64,000 nt of DNA from DSOI01 sp041394885 (GTDB lineage: Bacteria > Acidobacteriota > Terriglobia > Bryobacterales > Bryobacteraceae): contig JAWKHI010000004.1 in the NCBI GenBank assembly GCA_041394885.1, positions 62,001 through 126,000 of the forward strand, read 5' to 3'. Positions within the stretch are counted from its first letter, which is position 1. The number at the start of each line of letters is the position of its first letter. The notes beneath the pieces are model-generated. The model did not search any database. It saw only the letters and a list, made by a program, of their open reading frames with translations, and was not told where the DNA came from. Positions 8,452 through 17,617 of this stretch are shown here, in pieces. The position numbers were made by a program, and so were the translations under genes.

Positions 8452-9363
8452 ATGGATCGTCAACGTCTGCTCATCATTTTCGGCACCGCCTGGATTTCGG
8501 CTGCCTTGCTCACGTGGTTCCTTTACGCGCGCACCAAGGCGCCCAAGCAGGAGGAAACCATTCGCATCGTGGCCGCCAAACGCGACCTTCCCATCGGAAC
8601 CAAGGTGGGCGAAGCGGACCTCCAGCTCATCTCGGTGGTCAAACGCCAGGCTCCCCGCTCCTACCTCAGCTCCACCAAGCAGGCTCTCGGCCGCGCCCTC
8701 GTGTACCCCGTCTCCACGAACGAACCGCTGACCGACGCCCGCCTCACGGCGCTCTCGGGAGCCGAGGGCGCAGCGGCTGTTCTGCCGCAGGGCATGCGCG
8801 CCGTTTCGGTTTCGTTCAACGATACTAGCGGGGCTTCCGGCTTGATTCTGCCCAACTCCCGAGTCGACGTCTTCTACACGAGGACGGGCAACGTCTACGA
8901 AGCTCTCACGGTCACTCTTCTCGAAGACATCGAGGTGCTCTCCATCGGCCGCGTCACCCAGGTGGATCCCCCAGCCCCAGGCGCCGCGGCCAAGAAAACC
9001 ACCACCTCCTCCAACACCAACCGCACCGCCACGCTCATCGTCACGCCGAAACAGGCGCAGGACCTCGAACTGGCGAAAAACCAGGGCCGCATCGGGCTGG
9101 CCTTGCGCAATCCGTTAGACCGCTCGACAGACCCCGAAGCCCCTGCATCCACCCTCGAGCAAATCGAGCCCATGATCCTTACCCGCTCTTCCACCAACTT
9201 CCGTAAACGGCGGCTGCCCGGCGTCGGCGACGGAGAATGGTCGGACCTCACCGGCGGCGCACCGCCCAAACCGAAGGTCGAACCCAAACCGGAACCTCCC
9301 AAGCCACGCGCCATCGTCGACGTCTTCCGCGGTGACAAACACGTCCAGGAAATCTTTCAATGA
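8452..9363 (+). CDS. cpaB: Tad pilus assembly protein CpaB (RcpC)
   Basis: This 303-residue protein has one N-terminal membrane segment (LLIIFGTAWISAALLTWFLY). An SAF domain follows (about residues 37-100: IRIVAAKRDLPIGTKVGEAD), then the CpaB/RcpC beta domain (MRAVSVSFNDTSGASGLILP, NSRVDVFYTR). The C-terminal tail is rich in Pro and Lys (PKPKVEPKPEPPKP). CpaB is a periplasmic partner of the secretin, probably contacting peptidoglycan. I chose the ATG at 8452 because the upstream part of the frame has no signal-like sequence. It overlaps cpaC by ATGA, showing translational coupling. Confidence 0.92.
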   Translation: MDRQRLLIIFGTAWISAALLTWFLYARTKAPKQEETIRIVAAKRDLPIGTKVGEADLQLISVVKRQAPRSYLSSTKQALGRALVYPVSTNEPLTDARLTALSGAEGAAAVLPQGMRAVSVSFNDTSGASGLILPNSRVDVFYTRTGNVYEALTVTLLEDIEVLSIGRVTQVDPPAPGAAAKKTTTSSNTNRTATLIVTPKQAQDLELAKNQGRIGLALRNPLDRSTDPEAPASTLEQIEPMILTRSSTNFRKRRLPGVGDGEWSDLTGGAPPKPKVEPKPEPPKPRAIVDVFRGDKHVQEIFQ

Positions 9364-10763
9364 GCCGCTTTTCGTCGCAGTTTCCGTTCCTACTGCTGTC
9401 CACTCTTTCTCTGTTTTCCCTGGCCGCGCAAACCGCACCCCCGCGCGACCTCACTCTCATTCTCGGCCGCGGCGAACTGCTGCAATTTCCCGGTGACATC
9501 CAACGGGTGGCCGCCTCCGAGCCCAGAATCGCCGACGTCGTGGTGGTGAGCCCCCGCGAGGTCATGGTCAATGCCAAGGGCCTCGGCAAATGCACCATCG
9601 TGATCTGGGAAGGGGACGCCCTCCCGGCCCGTTTCGACATCACCGTTTCCGGGGACCGGTCCGATTTCGACAACACGCTGCGCACCATCCAGACCAGCCT
9701 CCCCGATTCGTCCATCCATATTTCCGGCAATGAGGAGACCCTCGTGCTCACCGGATCGGCTCGCGACGCCGCCCAATCCAAACAGGCCGAGTCGCTCGCC
9801 GCGCCATACACCAAGAAGGTGATCAACCTTCTCGACGTGCCCCCAGAGCCGGACCCGCGCCAGATCCTGCTGCAGGTCAAGTTCGCCAGCGTCGATCGGG
9901 TCGCGTTGCAGGAACTCGGCTTCAACTATTTCTCGCGCAACGACAAGACCCTCGGATCGATCAGCACGCAGCAGTTCCAGCAGCCGCGCTTTTCCCCGCT
10001 TCAGTTCGAAAATCAGCAGTTCACCAACACCACGGTCAACTTCGCCGACCTGCTCAACCTGTTCGTCTTCCGTCCGGACCTCAACATCGGCGCCACCGTC
10101 AAAGCTCTGCAAGCGCGCAACCTGCTCCAGATTCTCGCCGAACCGAACCTGATCACGCTCGAGGGCAAAGAGGCCAACTTCCTCGCTGGCGGCGAGTTCC
10201 CCTTCCCATCGATCCAGGCCACCACCACCGGCGGCGCCACTTCGCCCGTCGTCACAGTCCGCTTCAAGCGCTTCGGCATCGAGCTCACCTTCCTGCCTAC
10301 CGTTTCCGCCTCCGGGGCCATCCACCTGAAAGTGGCCCCCTCGGTTTCCGCTCTCGATTTCTCGAATGCGGTCACGCTCCAGGGCTTCCTGATTCCCGCC
10401 ATCTCCACCCGCACCGCCGAAACCGAAGTGCTGCTGAAAGACGGAGAGAGCTTCGCCATCGCGGGCCTCATCGACAACCGGGTGGTCCAGACCATGAATA
10501 AGATTCCCTGGCTCGGCGACGTGCCCATCGTCGGCAACCTGTTCCGATCCCGCTCCACGCGCAAAACCACCGACGAGTTGCTCGTGGTGGTCACCCCGCG
10601 GTTCGTCAAACCGGTTCCCGCCGGCGAAGAGATCAAACTCCCCGAGACGCTCGAAACCTTCCTTCCCACCGTGCCCGAGGAGAAGGCCAAGGGCAAGGGT
10701 AAGGAAAAAGACAAGAAACCGGAGTTCGTTGGACCCCGTGGCTATCAGGAACCCAAGCAGTAA
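9360..10763 (+). CDS. cpaC: Tad pilus outer-membrane secretin CpaC (RcpA)
   Basis: The 467-residue protein has a signal peptide (FPFLLLSTLSLFSLAAQ). The N-terminal pilus domain (about 28-105: LTLILGRGELLQFPGDIQRV) is followed by a BON-like region (TSLPDSSIHISGNEETLVLT) and the secretin domain (about 165-425), with the signature ISTRTAETEVLLKDGESFAI and then WLGDVPIVGNLFRS. The C-terminus is a Lys-rich tail. It should form the outer-membrane ring through which the Flp fibre leaves the cell. It is coupled to cpaB upstream, and its last bases overlap the TadG-like gene. Confidence 0.93.
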   Translation: MSRFSSQFPFLLLSTLSLFSLAAQTAPPRDLTLILGRGELLQFPGDIQRVAASEPRIADVVVVSPREVMVNAKGLGKCTIVIWEGDALPARFDITVSGDRSDFDNTLRTIQTSLPDSSIHISGNEETLVLTGSARDAAQSKQAESLAAPYTKKVINLLDVPPEPDPRQILLQVKFASVDRVALQELGFNYFSRNDKTLGSISTQQFQQPRFSPLQFENQQFTNTTVNFADLLNLFVFRPDLNIGATVKALQARNLLQILAEPNLITLEGKEANFLAGGEFPFPSIQATTTGGATSPVVTVRFKRFGIELTFLPTVSASGAIHLKVAPSVSALDFSNAVTLQGFLIPAISTRTAETEVLLKDGESFAIAGLIDNRVVQTMNKIPWLGDVPIVGNLFRSRSTRKTTDELLVVVTPRFVKPVPAGEEIKLPETLETFLPTVPEEKAKGKGKEKDKKPEFVGPRGYQEPKQ

Positions 10764-12078
10764 CGGCTTCAGGAACGGCGCCCCGCGCACGCGGCTCACC
10801 CGCGGCCGCGCCGGGTCCATGTCACTGCAACTGGTCGTCATTCTGGTTCCGGTCATTTTCGGATTCCTCGGCTTTGCCATCGATCTCGGCCGGTTGTACA
10901 TGATCCGCGGCGAGCTCAAAACCGCCGCCGACGCGATGGCGCTCGCCGCCGCCGCCCGGCTGAACGGAACCGACGAATCCACCACCGCCGCCGCCACGGC
11001 CGCCGAAGTTGCCCGCGCCGAGTTCGAAGGCATCTCCAACCGCTACGACTACGGTGGAACCCAGGTTGGCGACGCCGAAGGGAACCAGACCAGCACCGTG
11101 GAGGAACCGGAGTTCTTCGACACCGTCTCGGCCGCCACGGGGGAAGGCGACGACGGAGGCGGCGGTGGCTCGGCTGGGGGCGCCGAGGCTCGTCATGCCC
11201 GCGTGGCCGTCACCGCGCAGGCCAGGACGCTGTTCTTCCGCTTCCTCCCCCAAGCCCAGGAGGGCATCGCCGCCATCCGCGTGCAATCGGTCGCCGGCAT
11301 GAGCGCGCCCCTGTGCGTGGCCTGCGGCATCGAGGGGATCGTGATCGCCGCGGTGGACTCCGGCGACACCGAAAATTTCGGACTCACCACCGACACCCGC
11401 TACACCCTCGGCTACGCCTGTAACGGCGCCAATCAGCCGCAGCCGCTGGCCGGCACCACGCAGCGCCTGCCGTACGTCATCCTCAACAAGCTCAACGAAG
11501 AGGCCGAATCGTTCGCCGACGAAACCACGCAGGCCTACCGCATTGGCGCCAACGGGCTCCCGCCTTCCACCAACGACGCCATCAGTTGCGTCCGCGTCAC
11601 CAGTGACGAGCCCGAAATCGTCTGGGCCACCGCCGCCCCCATCCAGTGCGCCGCACAGGGCCAACCCATGCGGGTGCCGGGTCTTGTGGGCAACTACCTG
11701 TGCGGTATGGCCACGCGATTCGAAACCGGGGTCTTCGCCGGCTGCGACACCATCCCGGAAGTCGACGCCGCCACGGGCGCGCTGCTGCCGGACACCAACG
11801 TCGATGACCTCGACGAATACGCCGGCTACACCGGCAACAACCGCAGGATCATCACGGTCGCGATCGCGGAAAACCTGGACGACGTCAACGCCATTCCGAT
11901 CATCGGGTTCCGCCAGTTCCTCCTCGAGCCGCTGCCGAACAACACCAATCTCAGCCCCACCGACGGCAACGGACGATTCGTCGCGCTCTACATCGGAAGC
12001 CCCGCCCCAGTGAAGCAGGGGCGTGTGTCGGGGTGCACCATCGAATCCGGGCCCGGAAAGGTGGTCCTGCACCAATGA
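10738..12078 (+). CDS. TadG-like pilus protein
   Basis: This protein of about 446 residues has the TadG/TadE-type N-terminal helix LVVILVPVIFGFLGFAIDLG, then RLYMIRGELKTAADAMALAA, the usual pseudopilin-like start of TadG proteins. The rest is a predicted periplasmic region with many paired Cys (LCVACGIEG, GYACNG, GNYLCGM, FAGCDT). I do not see a full von Willebrand A domain. The start is uncertain: GTG at 10738, TTG at 10729, or ATG at 10819. The frame overlaps cpaC and the next gene starts inside its stop codon (ATGA), so it is in the same transcript. Confidence 0.75.
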   Translation: MAIRNPSSNGFRNGAPRTRLTRGRAGSMSLQLVVILVPVIFGFLGFAIDLGRLYMIRGELKTAADAMALAAAARLNGTDESTTAAATAAEVARAEFEGISNRYDYGGTQVGDAEGNQTSTVEEPEFFDTVSAATGEGDDGGGGGSAGGAEARHARVAVTAQARTLFFRFLPQAQEGIAAIRVQSVAGMSAPLCVACGIEGIVIAAVDSGDTENFGLTTDTRYTLGYACNGANQPQPLAGTTQRLPYVILNKLNEEAESFADETTQAYRIGANGLPPSTNDAISCVRVTSDEPEIVWATAAPIQCAAQGQPMRVPGLVGNYLCGMATRFETGVFAGCDTIPEVDAATGALLPDTNVDDLDEYAGYTGNNRRIITVAIAENLDDVNAIPIIGFRQFLLEPLPNNTNLSPTDGNGRFVALYIGSPAPVKQGRVSGCTIESGPGKVVLHQ

Positions 12079-12587
12079 GAGGCCGCAACGCCAGCCGCCG
12101 CGCCTCCGCGATTCTGGAGACCGCCCTCTGGGTGCCGCTGCTGGTGTCGCTGCTGTTTGCCACGGTCGAACTCGCCCGCGTCTCCTATACCTACTACACC
12201 CTGCACAAGATCCTCTACACCGTAGCCAGCTACCTGAGCACGCAGCCGGGTGTCAATTTCTGCGACGACGCCGATGCCACCATCGATGCGGCCAAGAACC
12301 TCGCCCTGTTCGGCGGCATCGACGCCGACGCCAACCAGCCCATCATTCAGGGGCTCGCCGCCGATCAGATCACCGTCCGGGTCGAGCGCTTCGACGCAGA
12401 GTCGGACAGCCTGGCCGAGTGCGAATGCTCCGAGACCGGCTGCGACATCAACACCGGCGGCATTGCGCCCAACTACATCGTCGTCGCCATCCCGGACGGC
12501 TTCCAGATTCGGCTCGCCCTTCCGGGCATCAATAACGATCCCATCCCGTTACGCCCGCGGATCCGCATGCCATACGGAGGCGGGTGA
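12075..12587 (+). CDS. TadE-like pseudopilin 1
   Basis: This 170-residue protein has a basic N-terminus (MRGRNASRRASA) and the TadE-type helix ILETALWVPLLVSLLFATVE, then LARVSYTYYTLHKILYTVAS. The Glu a few residues after a small residue matches the pseudopilin processing site. The periplasmic part contains a Cys cluster (ECECSETGCD). It overlaps the previous gene by ATGA. TadE proteins are minor pilins matured by the prepilin peptidase and needed for Flp assembly. Confidence 0.8.
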   Translation: MRGRNASRRASAILETALWVPLLVSLLFATVELARVSYTYYTLHKILYTVASYLSTQPGVNFCDDADATIDAAKNLALFGGIDADANQPIIQGLAADQITVRVERFDAESDSLAECECSETGCDINTGGIAPNYIVVAIPDGFQIRLALPGINNDPIPLRPRIRMPYGGG

Positions 12588-12589
12588 AC

Positions 12590-13108
12590 ATGCGCCGCCT
12601 GACACGCGGTCGCCGCCGCCGCGCCCAATCCACGGTCGAGTTCGCCATCACCTACGTCACGCTCTTTTTCCCGCTGACAATGATGATCATCTTCACCGCG
12701 CAGCTTCTCTGGGTGTGGCACTCGGTGGTGGACTTCACCCGCGAGGGCGCGCGCTACGCCGCCACTCATTGCTACCAGGGCAGCGGCGCCAACGTCGTCA
12801 ACTATATGCAGGAGAACGCCCCGCTCATGGTGGATCGCGACGAGTTCCGCGGCGGGGAAGCCGAGATCGTGGTTTCCTATTTCTCGCGCGATCCCGATTC
12901 CGGGGCCCTCGCCGAGTTCGCCTGCGAAGGCGGTGACTGCACGCGCGACTGCGTCCCCGATGTGGTTCGCGTCGGGATCAACAACTACCAGTTTCGTCAA
13001 TTCGTCAGCTACCTCGGCCTGCCCCCGGTGCCCATCCCCAACTTCTCCGCCACGGTGGCGGTGCAAAGCGCCGGCTGCGGCCCTGACTCCGAGGACTGCG
13101 TACCCTAG
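12590..13108 (+). CDS. TadE-like pseudopilin 2
   Basis: This 172-residue protein begins MRRLTRGRRRRAQSTVEFAI, with the classic TadE motif QSTVEF followed by a hydrophobic helix (VTLFFPLTMMIIFTAQLLWV). The periplasmic part again has Cys pairs (EFACEGGDCTRDC, SAGCGPDSEDC). I preferred the ATG at 12590, nine bases after a GGAGG ribosome site; a GTG at 12584 overlaps the upstream stop and is the alternative. Two adjacent TadE genes are common in Tad loci, one often acting as TadF. Confidence 0.82.
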   Translation: MRRLTRGRRRRAQSTVEFAITYVTLFFPLTMMIIFTAQLLWVWHSVVDFTREGARYAATHCYQGSGANVVNYMQENAPLMVDRDEFRGGEAEIVVSYFSRDPDSGALAEFACEGGDCTRDCVPDVVRVGINNYQFRQFVSYLGLPPVPIPNFSATVAVQSAGCGPDSEDCVP

Positions 13109-13126
13109 GACCATCCAAACCAAGCC

Positions 13127-14305
13127 ATGTCTCTTTCCATACTCGCCGCCTCCTCCGACGACCACTTCCGGGAAATGGTTCGCGACAACCTGCTGAACAT
13201 TCCCAACTCGAAGCTCGCCGGCGAATACCCCGACGTCAGCCAGAACCTCTACATCCGCGTCCTCCAGGATCTGGAACGCCATCCCGACGCCGCGCTCGTG
13301 CTTGACCTCGCCAGCAATCCCGAAGAAGGCATCAAGATCCTGGAACGGGTCAAACAGGCCGCTCCGCACCTGTATGTCATCGCGTCCAATTTCCACGCCG
13401 ACGGCGAAGCGGTTCTCACCGCTGTCCGCGCCGGCGCGTCGGACTTCCTGGTGCAGCCCCTCCGCCGGCTCGATTTCAAAGACGCCATCGGCCGCTTCGA
13501 GAAAGCCCCCCGGCAAACCGCCGCCACGCAGTCCCGCCTCGGCAGGGTCTATTCGTTCCTCGGCGTGAAGGGCGGCGTTGGCACCACCGCCATGGCCGTC
13601 AATTTCGCTTCCGTCCTGGCCCAGCGCAAACAGAACGTGGTGCTGATCGACCTCGACTGGACCGCCAACGACGCCGCCATGCAGCTTGGCGCACAACCTC
13701 AGTACACTCTCGCCGAGGTGGGCGAGAATCTCGCGCGCATGGATCAGCAACTGTTCGAAGGCTTCGTGACCCGCGACCCCCTCGGCTTCTTCCTCGTGGG
13801 CCCGCCGGATTCGCTCGAGCATCCGGGTTACTTCACCGAACCGATGCTGCGGGATTTCATCAATTTCCTGGTCGAGAAATACGACGCCATCGTGATCGAT
13901 GCGGGCCGCAACCTCGCATCGGAACTCACCATGGGCGCTCTCCAATCCTCCACCGCCGTCTTCATGGTGCTCAATCAGGAATTCGGCGCCATTCGCGACG
14001 CCCAGCGTTTCATCGCCTATCTCATGCGCATGGGATTCAGCCAGGATCAACTCCGCGTCCTGGTCAACCAGTATCAGAAGAAGGCGGGCAGCCAGGTCGC
14101 CTCGCTCGAACAGATCCAACAAACGCTCAATCAACAGGTCTTTTACGGTATCCCGCCGTCCCCGGCCGTGCTCGCCGGCATCAATCGCGGACGCCCCTTC
14201 GTGGCCGACCGTGAAACGGCCGGCGACCTGGACCGCGTCTTCCGCGCCTTCGTCGACAAGGCCACCGGCCGCAAGAAAGACGAACCCGCCGCCAAGTCCG
14301 CATAA
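13127..14305 (+). CDS. cpaE: CpaE/TadZ ATPase (receiver-like plus ParA/MinD domain)
   Basis: The 392-residue protein has a degenerate response-regulator-like domain at about 1-125 (ILAASSDDHFREMVRDNLLN, AGASDFLVQPLRR). A ParA/MinD-type ATPase follows, with a deviant Walker A KGGVGTT (148-154) and the switch NVVLIDLDWTANDAA. CpaE/TadZ places the Tad machine at the right site in the cell. It lies 18 bases after the second tadE and ahead of cpaF, as in known Tad operons. There is no membrane segment, so it acts in the cytoplasm or at the inner face of the membrane. Confidence 0.9.
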   Translation: MSLSILAASSDDHFREMVRDNLLNIPNSKLAGEYPDVSQNLYIRVLQDLERHPDAALVLDLASNPEEGIKILERVKQAAPHLYVIASNFHADGEAVLTAVRAGASDFLVQPLRRLDFKDAIGRFEKAPRQTAATQSRLGRVYSFLGVKGGVGTTAMAVNFASVLAQRKQNVVLIDLDWTANDAAMQLGAQPQYTLAEVGENLARMDQQLFEGFVTRDPLGFFLVGPPDSLEHPGYFTEPMLRDFINFLVEKYDAIVIDAGRNLASELTMGALQSSTAVFMVLNQEFGAIRDAQRFIAYLMRMGFSQDQLRVLVNQYQKKAGSQVASLEQIQQTLNQQVFYGIPPSPAVLAGINRGRPFVADRETAGDLDRVFRAFVDKATGRKKDEPAAKSA

Positions 14306-14336
14306 CATGAGCTAAGAAGAGGACAACGAACCAACC

Positions 14337-15659
14337 ATGGCTTCCCGCCCCATCCCTGGATCCGCCTCCCGAGCCGGCGCCGAACGCTGGTTCGCCATCA
14401 AGACGCAGATCCACACCCGGCTGCTCAACTCCCTCACCGCCGAACAACTCCGCGGGCTCAACAAAGATGGGGTTCGAGACCAGATCGGGGCTGTTCTCGA
14501 GAAGCTGATCGCGGAAGGTTCAGTCCCCATGACGCTCGCCGAGCGCGAGCGCCTGGTGGAAGAAATTCTCGACGAGGTCTTCGGACTCGGCCCTCTGGAG
14601 CCCCTGCTCAAGGACCCTTCCGTCAGCGACATCATGGTCAACGGCTTCGACAACGTCTACGTCGAACGCGGCGGACGCATCGTCGAAACGAACATTCGCT
14701 TCAAGGACGCCGCCCACGTCCGGATGATCATCGAGCGCATCGTCTCCAACATCGGCCGCCGCATTGACGACTCATCGCCCATTGTCGACGCCCGGCTCCC
14801 CGACGGAAGCCGCGTCTGCGCGGTCATCCCGCCGCTCAGCCTCATCGGCCCGGTGATGTCCATCCGCCGCTTCGGCAAGAAGCTCCTCACCGTCGAGGAC
14901 CTGATGCGTAACGAGACCTTCACCTCCGGGATGCTCGACTTCTTGTCCGGCTGCGTCGAGGCCAGGCTCAATATCATCGTCTCCGGCGGCTCCGGCTCCG
15001 GAAAGACGACCATGCTCAACACGCTGTCGCGCTTCATCCCCGACGAGCAGCGGCTGGTCACCATCGAAGACACCGCCGAGCTCACGCTCCAGCAATCGCA
15101 CATCGTCCGCCTGGAAACCCGCCCTCCCAACATCGAAGGCGCCGGCGCCATCACCCAGCGCGATCTCGTCATCAACGCCCTCCGTATGCGCCCGGACCGC
15201 ATCATCATCGGTGAGTGCCGAGGCCCGGAAGCGTTCGATATGATGCAGGCGATGAACACCGGCCACGACGGATCGATGACCACCGTCCACGCCAATACCT
15301 CGCGCGACGCGTTCTCTCGCCTGGAAACCATGGTGATGATGGCATCCCAGCACGTTCCAGACTACGTCATCCGGCAAATGCTATCCTCCGCGGTCAATAT
15401 TGTCGTCCAGATGAACCGCCTCACCGACGGCTCCCGCAAGATCATGTCGATCGCCGAAGTGCTCGAGACCGACGGGCACAGCGCCCACATGGAAGACGTC
15501 TTCGTGTTCGATCGCGAAGGCATCGCCGCCTCGGGCAAGGTGGTGGGTCAATTCCGCGCCACCGGATACGTTCCGCAAATCCTCACGCGGCTCAAGGCCT
15601 ACGGCATTCATCTCTCGCCCACCATTTTCCAGGAGCAGCATGCGGTCAAGGAGCGCTAG
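14337..15659 (+). CDS. cpaF: Tad secretion ATPase CpaF (TadA)
   Basis: This 440-residue type II/IV secretion ATPase has the N-terminal domain (VFGLGPLEPLLKDPSVSDIM), Walker A GGSGSGKTT (217-225), the acidic box TIEDTAELTLQ, an Asp/His-box region and Walker B-type RIIIGECRGPEAFDM with GHDGSMTTVHANT. It is the cytoplasmic motor that powers Flp pilus extension and perhaps retraction. The ATG at 14337 follows a GAGG-containing stretch. It sits between cpaE and tadB, the standard order. Confidence 0.95.
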   Translation: MASRPIPGSASRAGAERWFAIKTQIHTRLLNSLTAEQLRGLNKDGVRDQIGAVLEKLIAEGSVPMTLAERERLVEEILDEVFGLGPLEPLLKDPSVSDIMVNGFDNVYVERGGRIVETNIRFKDAAHVRMIIERIVSNIGRRIDDSSPIVDARLPDGSRVCAVIPPLSLIGPVMSIRRFGKKLLTVEDLMRNETFTSGMLDFLSGCVEARLNIIVSGGSGSGKTTMLNTLSRFIPDEQRLVTIEDTAELTLQQSHIVRLETRPPNIEGAGAITQRDLVINALRMRPDRIIIGECRGPEAFDMMQAMNTGHDGSMTTVHANTSRDAFSRLETMVMMASQHVPDYVIRQMLSSAVNIVVQMNRLTDGSRKIMSIAEVLETDGHSAHMEDVFVFDREGIAASGKVVGQFRATGYVPQILTRLKAYGIHLSPTIFQEQHAVKER

Positions 15660-15694
15660 AACAACCAGCGGCGCGCGCCGCTAGGGTCCACACC

Positions 15695-16666
15695 ATGGGT
15701 TTCCTCTTCGTCGCTTTCCTCATCTTCACCGGCGCGTTCCTCGTCGCCGCCCACTACGCCTGGACAGTCCCGAAGCGGCATGAGGCGAGCGCCGTGGCGA
15801 CCCGCCTCCGCGACCTCCGCCTCCGCTCCGGCTCCCGGACTCGCACGGGCGGGGACCTCATGCGCCGTGAGCAAAAAGGCACCTTCGCCTTCCTCAGTGA
15901 CTTCGTCAACTGGCTCGGCATCCTCCGCCGCCTGCAAGAAATCATCGATCAAGCCAATCTCAGCTACCGTGCGGTCGACGTGGCCGCCGTCACCGCGATC
16001 CTTTTTCTCGGCCCGTGGATCCTGTTCGGCCTGTTCGGCCTGGAAATGTTCTTCCTGCGCTTGCTGATCTGCGGGCTGCTCGCATTCATTCCCATCGCCT
16101 TTGTCCTTTACAAGCGCTCGGCGCGGATTGGCAAGTTCGAGACTCAGCTCCCCGATGCCATCGACTTGTTCAACCGCTCCATGAAAGCAGGCCACACGAT
16201 CCACTCCGGTCTCGAAACCATCGCCAACGAAACTTCCGATCCCATCCGCATGGAGTTCAAGAAGGTGGTCGAGGAACTTGGCCTGGGTTCCCAGATCGAC
16301 GCCGCACTGCTCAACCTCGGCAAACGGATCCCGCTCATCGATCTCAAGTTCTTCATCACCGGCCTCATCCTCCAGCGCCAAACCGGCGCCGACATGGTGG
16401 AGGTGCTCGAGAATCTCTCCCTCCTCATCCGCGAGCGCCTCAACATGGCCGCCAAGATGAAGGCCCACACGTCGCAACAGCGCCTCTCGGCCGGCATCCT
16501 CTGCGCACTCCCGGTCCTGCTCGGAACCGTGTTCTGGATCATGCGGCCGGAGATGATGAACATGCTCGTCACCGACGATACCGGCAAGATCTTCTTCACC
16601 TATGGCATCGTCTCGGAAATCATCGGCATCCTGATCATCCGCAAGGTGGCCAATCCCAAGTTTTAA
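15695..16666 (+). CDS. tadB: Tad inner-membrane protein TadB
   Basis: This 323-residue type II secretion F-domain protein has an N-terminal membrane segment (FLFVAFLIFTGAFLVAAHYA), a second membrane region (LFGLFGLEMFFLRLLICGLL) and the F domain (QLPDAIDLFNRSMKAGHTIH, GLETIANETSDPIRMEFKKV), ending in two more membrane spans. It pairs with TadC to form the inner-membrane platform on which CpaF acts. The ATG at 15695 gives a proper first membrane helix. Confidence 0.92.
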   Translation: MGFLFVAFLIFTGAFLVAAHYAWTVPKRHEASAVATRLRDLRLRSGSRTRTGGDLMRREQKGTFAFLSDFVNWLGILRRLQEIIDQANLSYRAVDVAAVTAILFLGPWILFGLFGLEMFFLRLLICGLLAFIPIAFVLYKRSARIGKFETQLPDAIDLFNRSMKAGHTIHSGLETIANETSDPIRMEFKKVVEELGLGSQIDAALLNLGKRIPLIDLKFFITGLILQRQTGADMVEVLENLSLLIRERLNMAAKMKAHTSQQRLSAGILCALPVLLGTVFWIMRPEMMNMLVTDDTGKIFFTYGIVSEIIGILIIRKVANPKF

Positions 16667-16675
16667 GGAACCACG

Positions 16676-17611
16676 ATGCTATTACCGGTGCTTTTCTTTC
16701 TGCTCTGCTTCGCCACCGTCGCCGTCATCCTGTGGTCCGGCCTGCATCTGTTGCACAGCGAAGACAGTCCGCTCGACGAACGTCTCCTCGAGCTTCAATC
16801 GGCGTCCGGTTCTTCTGTCACTACGCTCGGCAACAGCCGCCGCGCCCGCACGGGCTTCCTCAATCAGGTTCTTTATCTCATCAGTCTCATCCCCGGCGGC
16901 GACGATTGGATCCACGAGACGGAGAAGTACCTCCAGGCCGCCGGCGTGCGCCGCCGCGAAACCATGGCCCTGTACTGCATCGGGAACGCCCTCTTCTTCA
17001 TCGCGATGCTCGCGCTGTTCCTGTGGCTGAGCTGGGAGAAAGACTTCACGTCGAAAATCGTCAGCCTTGTCGCCGGCTTCATCCTGGGCTGGCTGCTGCC
17101 CAAGCAGATCCTCTACCGCATGGTGAAGCGCTACAAGAGTCGCCTCCAGGACGCCCTGCCGGATACCGTCGACCTGCTCGGCATCGTCCTCGGAACCGGT
17201 CTCGCTCTGGATCAGGCAATGCTCCGGGTCTCCGAGGAGATGCAGCACATCTATCCCGAACTCGCGTCGGAATTCTACACCGTCGTGATGCAGGTCAAGG
17301 CCGGGCAGGAGCGCTCCAAGGCGTTCGGGCAACTGGTGCGCCGTTCCGGCATCGAGGACATCAAGTCCCTGGCCGCCATGATCGTTCAGAGCGAGCGATT
17401 CGGCACCTCGCTGTCGCAAGCGCTCAAAGTCTATGCCGAAGCGCTGCGCACCCGGCGCCGCCTGCGCGCCGAGGCCGCCATCGCCAAAGCCGGCATCAAG
17501 ATGCTCGTCCCGATCGTCCTGTTCATTCTGCCCGCGCTGTTTATTGTTACAATCGTGCCAGCGCTGCTAAGCGCTTTCCGCGACCTTCGCGGCGGCATCG
17601 GCGCACAATAA
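16676..17611 (+). CDS. tadC: Tad inner-membrane protein TadC
   Basis: This 311-residue F-domain protein starts nine bases after tadB. It has an N-terminal membrane helix (LLPVLFFLLCFATVAVILWS), a second pair of helices (MALYCIGNALFFIAMLALFL), then the F domain (LQDALPDTVDLLGIVLGTGL, QAMLRVSEEMQHIYPELASE) and a final membrane span (KMLVPIVLFILPALFIVTIV). It should form the platform complex together with TadB. Confidence 0.92.
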   Translation: MLLPVLFFLLCFATVAVILWSGLHLLHSEDSPLDERLLELQSASGSSVTTLGNSRRARTGFLNQVLYLISLIPGGDDWIHETEKYLQAAGVRRRETMALYCIGNALFFIAMLALFLWLSWEKDFTSKIVSLVAGFILGWLLPKQILYRMVKRYKSRLQDALPDTVDLLGIVLGTGLALDQAMLRVSEEMQHIYPELASEFYTVVMQVKAGQERSKAFGQLVRRSGIEDIKSLAAMIVQSERFGTSLSQALKVYAEALRTRRRLRAEAAIAKAGIKMLVPIVLFILPALFIVTIVPALLSAFRDLRGGIGAQ

Positions 17612-17617
17612 ACTACC

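Noticed and set aside
9390..11039. A 549-codon antisense frame over cpaC and the TadG-like gene
   Set aside because: Shadow of coding sequence with no recognisable motif.
12473..14308. A 611-codon antisense frame over tadE and cpaE
   Set aside because: Composition-driven shadow; the sense frames carry clear TadE and CpaE motifs.
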